From Solirubrobacterales bacterium (GTDB taxonomy: Bacteria; Actinomycetota; Thermoleophilia; Solirubrobacterales; Solirubrobacteraceae): a stretch of DNA of 38,785 bases. Under the pieces are notes generated by a model. It did not search any database, was not told the origin of the DNA, and saw only the letters and a list, made by a program, of their open reading frames with translations. The position numbers and the translations under genes were made by a program. The stretch spans positions 1 to 38,785 of the forward strand of contig JACDGG010000009.1 in assembly GCA_013815355.1 (NCBI GenBank), in the 5' to 3' direction. Shown here in pieces: positions 36,183 to 38,785 of this stretch (positions are counted from its first letter, which is position 1; each line of letters starts with the position of its first letter).

Positions 36183-36923
36183 ATGCCTGAGCTTCGAGTG
36201 CCCGCGACAGGTACCTCGGCGGCCCCCGATGCGGTGTTCGCGCCGGTGCGCTCCTACACGGCCTTCGAGGAGACGGTCGACCGCCTCGGCACGGCGATCA
36301 AGCTCGGCCTGCTTGCCCCCGGGGCGCGGCTGCCGGCCGAGCGTGAGCTGTGCACGCGCCTGGGCATCGCCCGCTCGACGCTCCGCCAGGCGCTCACCGC
36401 GCTCAGCCAGAGCGGGCACGTGCACGCCACGCGCGGGCGCCGCGGCGGCACGTTCGTGTCAGACCCCCAGCCACCCGCGGACCCGCCGTCGGCGCAGATG
36501 CTCGCCCAGTGGCGCGACACCTGCGACCAGCGCCTCGCGGTCGAGCTGGCCGTGGCGATGCTAGCCGCCGAACGCGCCGAGAGCGAGGACCTCGACGCGC
36601 TCGAACAGGTCGCCGACACACTCGACGCGGCGCTCGAGGACTTCGCCGCCTACCGCCAGGGTGACATCCGCCTGCACGTCGGCCTCGCCGAAGCGACGCG
36701 CTCGGAGCGCCTGATCCGCGCCGCTACCGAGGTGCAGGGGGCGATGAGCGATCTGATCGCCTACATCGCGCATCCCCCCCAGGTGCTCTCATCCTCAAAC
36801 GCCCAGCATCGCCGCCTGCTCACCGCCGTGCGCGAGCGCGATGGCATGCGCGCCGTGCGCGCGATGGCCGAGCATCTGCAGGGCACCGAGCATGTGCTCG
36901 CCGGGCTGCTGCCCGGCGGCTGA
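36183..36923 (+). CDS. FadR/GntR family transcriptional regulator
   Basis: LGTAIKLGLLAPGARLPAERELCTRLGIARSTLRQALTALSQSGHVHATRGRRGGTFV followed by an FCD-like all-helical domain. Confidence 0.92.
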   Translation: MPELRVPATGTSAAPDAVFAPVRSYTAFEETVDRLGTAIKLGLLAPGARLPAERELCTRLGIARSTLRQALTALSQSGHVHATRGRRGGTFVSDPQPPADPPSAQMLAQWRDTCDQRLAVELAVAMLAAERAESEDLDALEQVADTLDAALEDFAAYRQGDIRLHVGLAEATRSERLIRAATEVQGAMSDLIAYIAHPPQVLSSSNAQHRRLLTAVRERDGMRAVRAMAEHLQGTEHVLAGLLPGG

Positions 36924-37000
36924 CAGCGGCGTCCCGCGCCCGCGCGTGAAGGGACCGGACAGCCGTCGGCAGCGCAGGCGCAGATTTGGCGCAATTGCTC

Positions 37001-37049
37001 TTGACTTCCATCCGTGATCGCGCCTATTGTCACGAACGAAGGACGGATG
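37001..37049 (+). promoter_or_regulatory. Candidate promoter (TTGACT-18-TATTGT) overlapped by a CATCCGT...ACGGATG inverted repeat
   Basis: TTGACT 37001-37006, TATTGT 37025-37030; CATCCGT 37009-37015 and ACGGATG 37043-37049; upstream of the permease gene and downstream of the GntR gene. Confidence 0.5.
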
Positions 37050-37081
37050 ACCAAACCTTTTCTCGATGAGGGGGCCAGCAG

Positions 37082-38680
37082 ATGAGCACGACGTCCGGGA
37101 CTCTGAGCGCCGACGAGCAACGCCTCGCCGAGCTCGGGTACACGCAGGAGCTGAAGCGCGGCTGGAGCGGATTCTCGAACTTCGCGATCTCGTTCTCGAT
37201 CATCTCCGTGCTGGCCGGCTGCTTTACGACCTACGGCCAGGCGCTGAAGAACGGCGGTCCGATCGCGATCTCGATCGCCTGGCCGCTGATCAGCGTGATG
37301 ATCCTGATGGTCGCCTTCTCGATGTCCGAGCTCGCCTCCTCGATGCCCACCGCGGGCGGTATCTACTACTGGGCGTCAAAGCTCGGGGGCGCCGGCTGGG
37401 GCTGGTTCACGGGCTGGTTCAACCTGATCGGGCTGGTCGCCGTTGTCGCCTCGGTGGATTACGTGTGTGCGAGCTTCCTGATGAACCTGCTCGGCCTCTA
37501 CAACGTGCACTTCGTCTTCAACTTCACCAAGGCTGCGGCTTTCACGGATGTCCACTACAGCGCCCATGTGAACTTTGCGCTGTTCGCGTGCCTGCTGGCT
37601 CTGCACGGGCTGATCAACGTCTTCTCGAGCCATCTCGTCTCACTGTTCAACGGCATCTCGGTGTGGTGGCACGTGATCGGCGTGACCGTGATCGTCGCGA
37701 TCCTGATCGCCGTACCGAGCCACCACGCCAGCCTCTCCTACGTGTTCGGCCACAAGGCGAATCACTCCGGCTTCAGCCACGGCATGTACTGGTTCTACGT
37801 GCTGCCACTCGGGTTCCTGCTGACGATGTACACGATCACCGGCTATGACGCCTCGGCGCATGTCTCCGAGGAGACGCATGGCGCCGAAGCCTCGGCGCCC
37901 AAAGGCATCTGGCGATCGGTGGCCTATTCGGCGGTGATCGGCTGGATCGTGCTGCTGGCGATCACCTTCGCGATGCCGAAGTCCTCGGCGGGAGTCTATG
38001 AATCCGGCTTCCCGGCACTTACGATCTTCGAGACCGCGCTGAGCTCGGCCGCCGCCAAGGCCGTGATCCTGATCGCGACGATCGGGCAGATCTTCTGCGG
38101 CATGGCCTGCGTGACGAGCGCCTCGCGGATGACGTTCGCGTTCTCGCGCGACGGCGCCGTTCCCGGGCACAAGCTATGGCGCCGTCTGAGCTCGAACAGG
38201 ACCCCGACCTGGTCGGTGCTGTTCGTGATCATGTTCGCGTTGATCATCACGATCCCGGCGTACTTCCCGAACCACCTCGGCACGCCTGTGGCGTTCCTAG
38301 CGGTGACCTCGATCTCGGTGATCGGGCTTTACATCGCCTACACGATCCCCGTGTTCCTGCGCTGGCGAATGGGCAGTCAGTTCAAGCCCGGATCGTGGAC
38401 GCTCGGCGCGAAATACAAATGGATGAACCCGGCGGCGTTCATCTGGGTCGGGCTGTGCGTGATCATCTTCTGCCTGCCGTTCGCGCCGGCCGGCGTGTTC
38501 TTCAAGAAAGGCTTCGAATGGTCGGCGGTCAACTACGCGCCGCTGGTGACGATCGGGGTGATGGCTGCCGTGACGATCTGGTATGCGGTATCGGCGAAGA
38601 ACACGTTCAAGGGCCCGATCCGCACGATCGACGAGCTCGATACCGAAGAGGCATTGCCTTCGATCGCCCAGGCTCCGTAG
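37082..38680 (+). CDS. APC family amino acid/amine permease
   Basis: ELGYTQELKRGWSGFSNFAISFSIISVLAGCFTTYGQALKNGGP; SELASSMPTAGGIYYWASKLGG; GYDASAHVSEETHGAEASAPKGIWRSV; 12-TM-like hydrophobicity. Confidence 0.94.
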   Translation: MSTTSGTLSADEQRLAELGYTQELKRGWSGFSNFAISFSIISVLAGCFTTYGQALKNGGPIAISIAWPLISVMILMVAFSMSELASSMPTAGGIYYWASKLGGAGWGWFTGWFNLIGLVAVVASVDYVCASFLMNLLGLYNVHFVFNFTKAAAFTDVHYSAHVNFALFACLLALHGLINVFSSHLVSLFNGISVWWHVIGVTVIVAILIAVPSHHASLSYVFGHKANHSGFSHGMYWFYVLPLGFLLTMYTITGYDASAHVSEETHGAEASAPKGIWRSVAYSAVIGWIVLLAITFAMPKSSAGVYESGFPALTIFETALSSAAAKAVILIATIGQIFCGMACVTSASRMTFAFSRDGAVPGHKLWRRLSSNRTPTWSVLFVIMFALIITIPAYFPNHLGTPVAFLAVTSISVIGLYIAYTIPVFLRWRMGSQFKPGSWTLGAKYKWMNPAAFIWVGLCVIIFCLPFAPAGVFFKKGFEWSAVNYAPLVTIGVMAAVTIWYAVSAKNTFKGPIRTIDELDTEEALPSIAQAP

Positions 38681-38690
38681 AGGCTGAGCG

Positions 38691-38785
38691 CTGAGCGAGC
38701 AGCTTGCAGTCCTCGAGCCCGCCACCGAGGCGGTGCTCGAGGAGATTCCCCGCGCCGGCGTGGAGGAGGTCGACCGCGCGGTGGC
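38691..38785 (+). CDS. N-terminus of an aldehyde dehydrogenase (truncated by window end; start codon uncertain, possibly CTG)
   Basis: In-frame LSEQLAVLEPATEAVLEEIPRAGVEEVDRAVA, matching the N-terminal pattern of ALDH family enzymes; follows the permease directly. Confidence 0.65.
   Translation, partial: MSEQLAVLEPATEAVLEEIPRAGVEEVDRAV

Noticed and set aside
34563-36425. 620-aa minus-strand ORF opposite the glutamine synthetase-like gene
   Set aside because: Composition (Arg/Ala/His/Gly/Val-rich, no motif) is typical of antisense frames in GC-rich coding DNA; the sense strand encodes an unmistakable glutamine synthetase.

Overview
High-GC, probably actinobacterial (Thermoleophilia/Solirubrobacter-like, inferred from style only) chromosomal window with about 32 supportable genes and no recognisable rRNA, tRNA, CRISPR array, transposase or phage genes. 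From left to right: (i) a minus-strand cluster of three secreted proteins, two with an 'A-Y-F-T-[ST]-T-G-[ST]-G' motif after the signal peptide, truncated by the window edge; (ii) a 988-aa soluble hybrid histidine kinase ending in its own REC-LuxR/NarL output module; (iii) a decayed ModC-like ABC ATPase; (iv) a 6-24 kb envelope/glycan-type region: two paralogous GT-C mannosyltransferase-like proteins flanking an 823-aa membrane protein, a divergent MTA phosphorylase-like protein, a GT2, a membrane-fused molybdopterin oxidoreductase coupled to a small membrane protein, an OmpR-type two-component system, a DUF2064 glycosyltransferase-like protein, a methyltransferase, a Tat-lipoprotein metallophosphoesterase, a MacB/FtsX-type ABC exporter and a dTDP-L-rhamnose 4-epimerase-like SDR; (v) a candidate two-gene nucleotidyltransferase toxin-antitoxin-like pair; (vi) a TetR/VOC deletion scar with a frameshift; (vii) a catabolic region (enoyl-CoA hydratase, two class III aminotransferases, SDR, Zn-alcohol dehydrogenase, TetR, cupin, TfoX-N, anti-sigma-like ATPase) ending in a polyamine/amine gamma-glutamylation-type operon (glutamine synthetase-like, FadR/GntR, APC permease, start of an aldehyde dehydrogenase). 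The best candidates for an undescribed system are the Moco-oxidoreductase/DUF2064/GT-C glycan locus and the secreted-protein cluster. All family calls come from reading motifs by eye; no database search was run.
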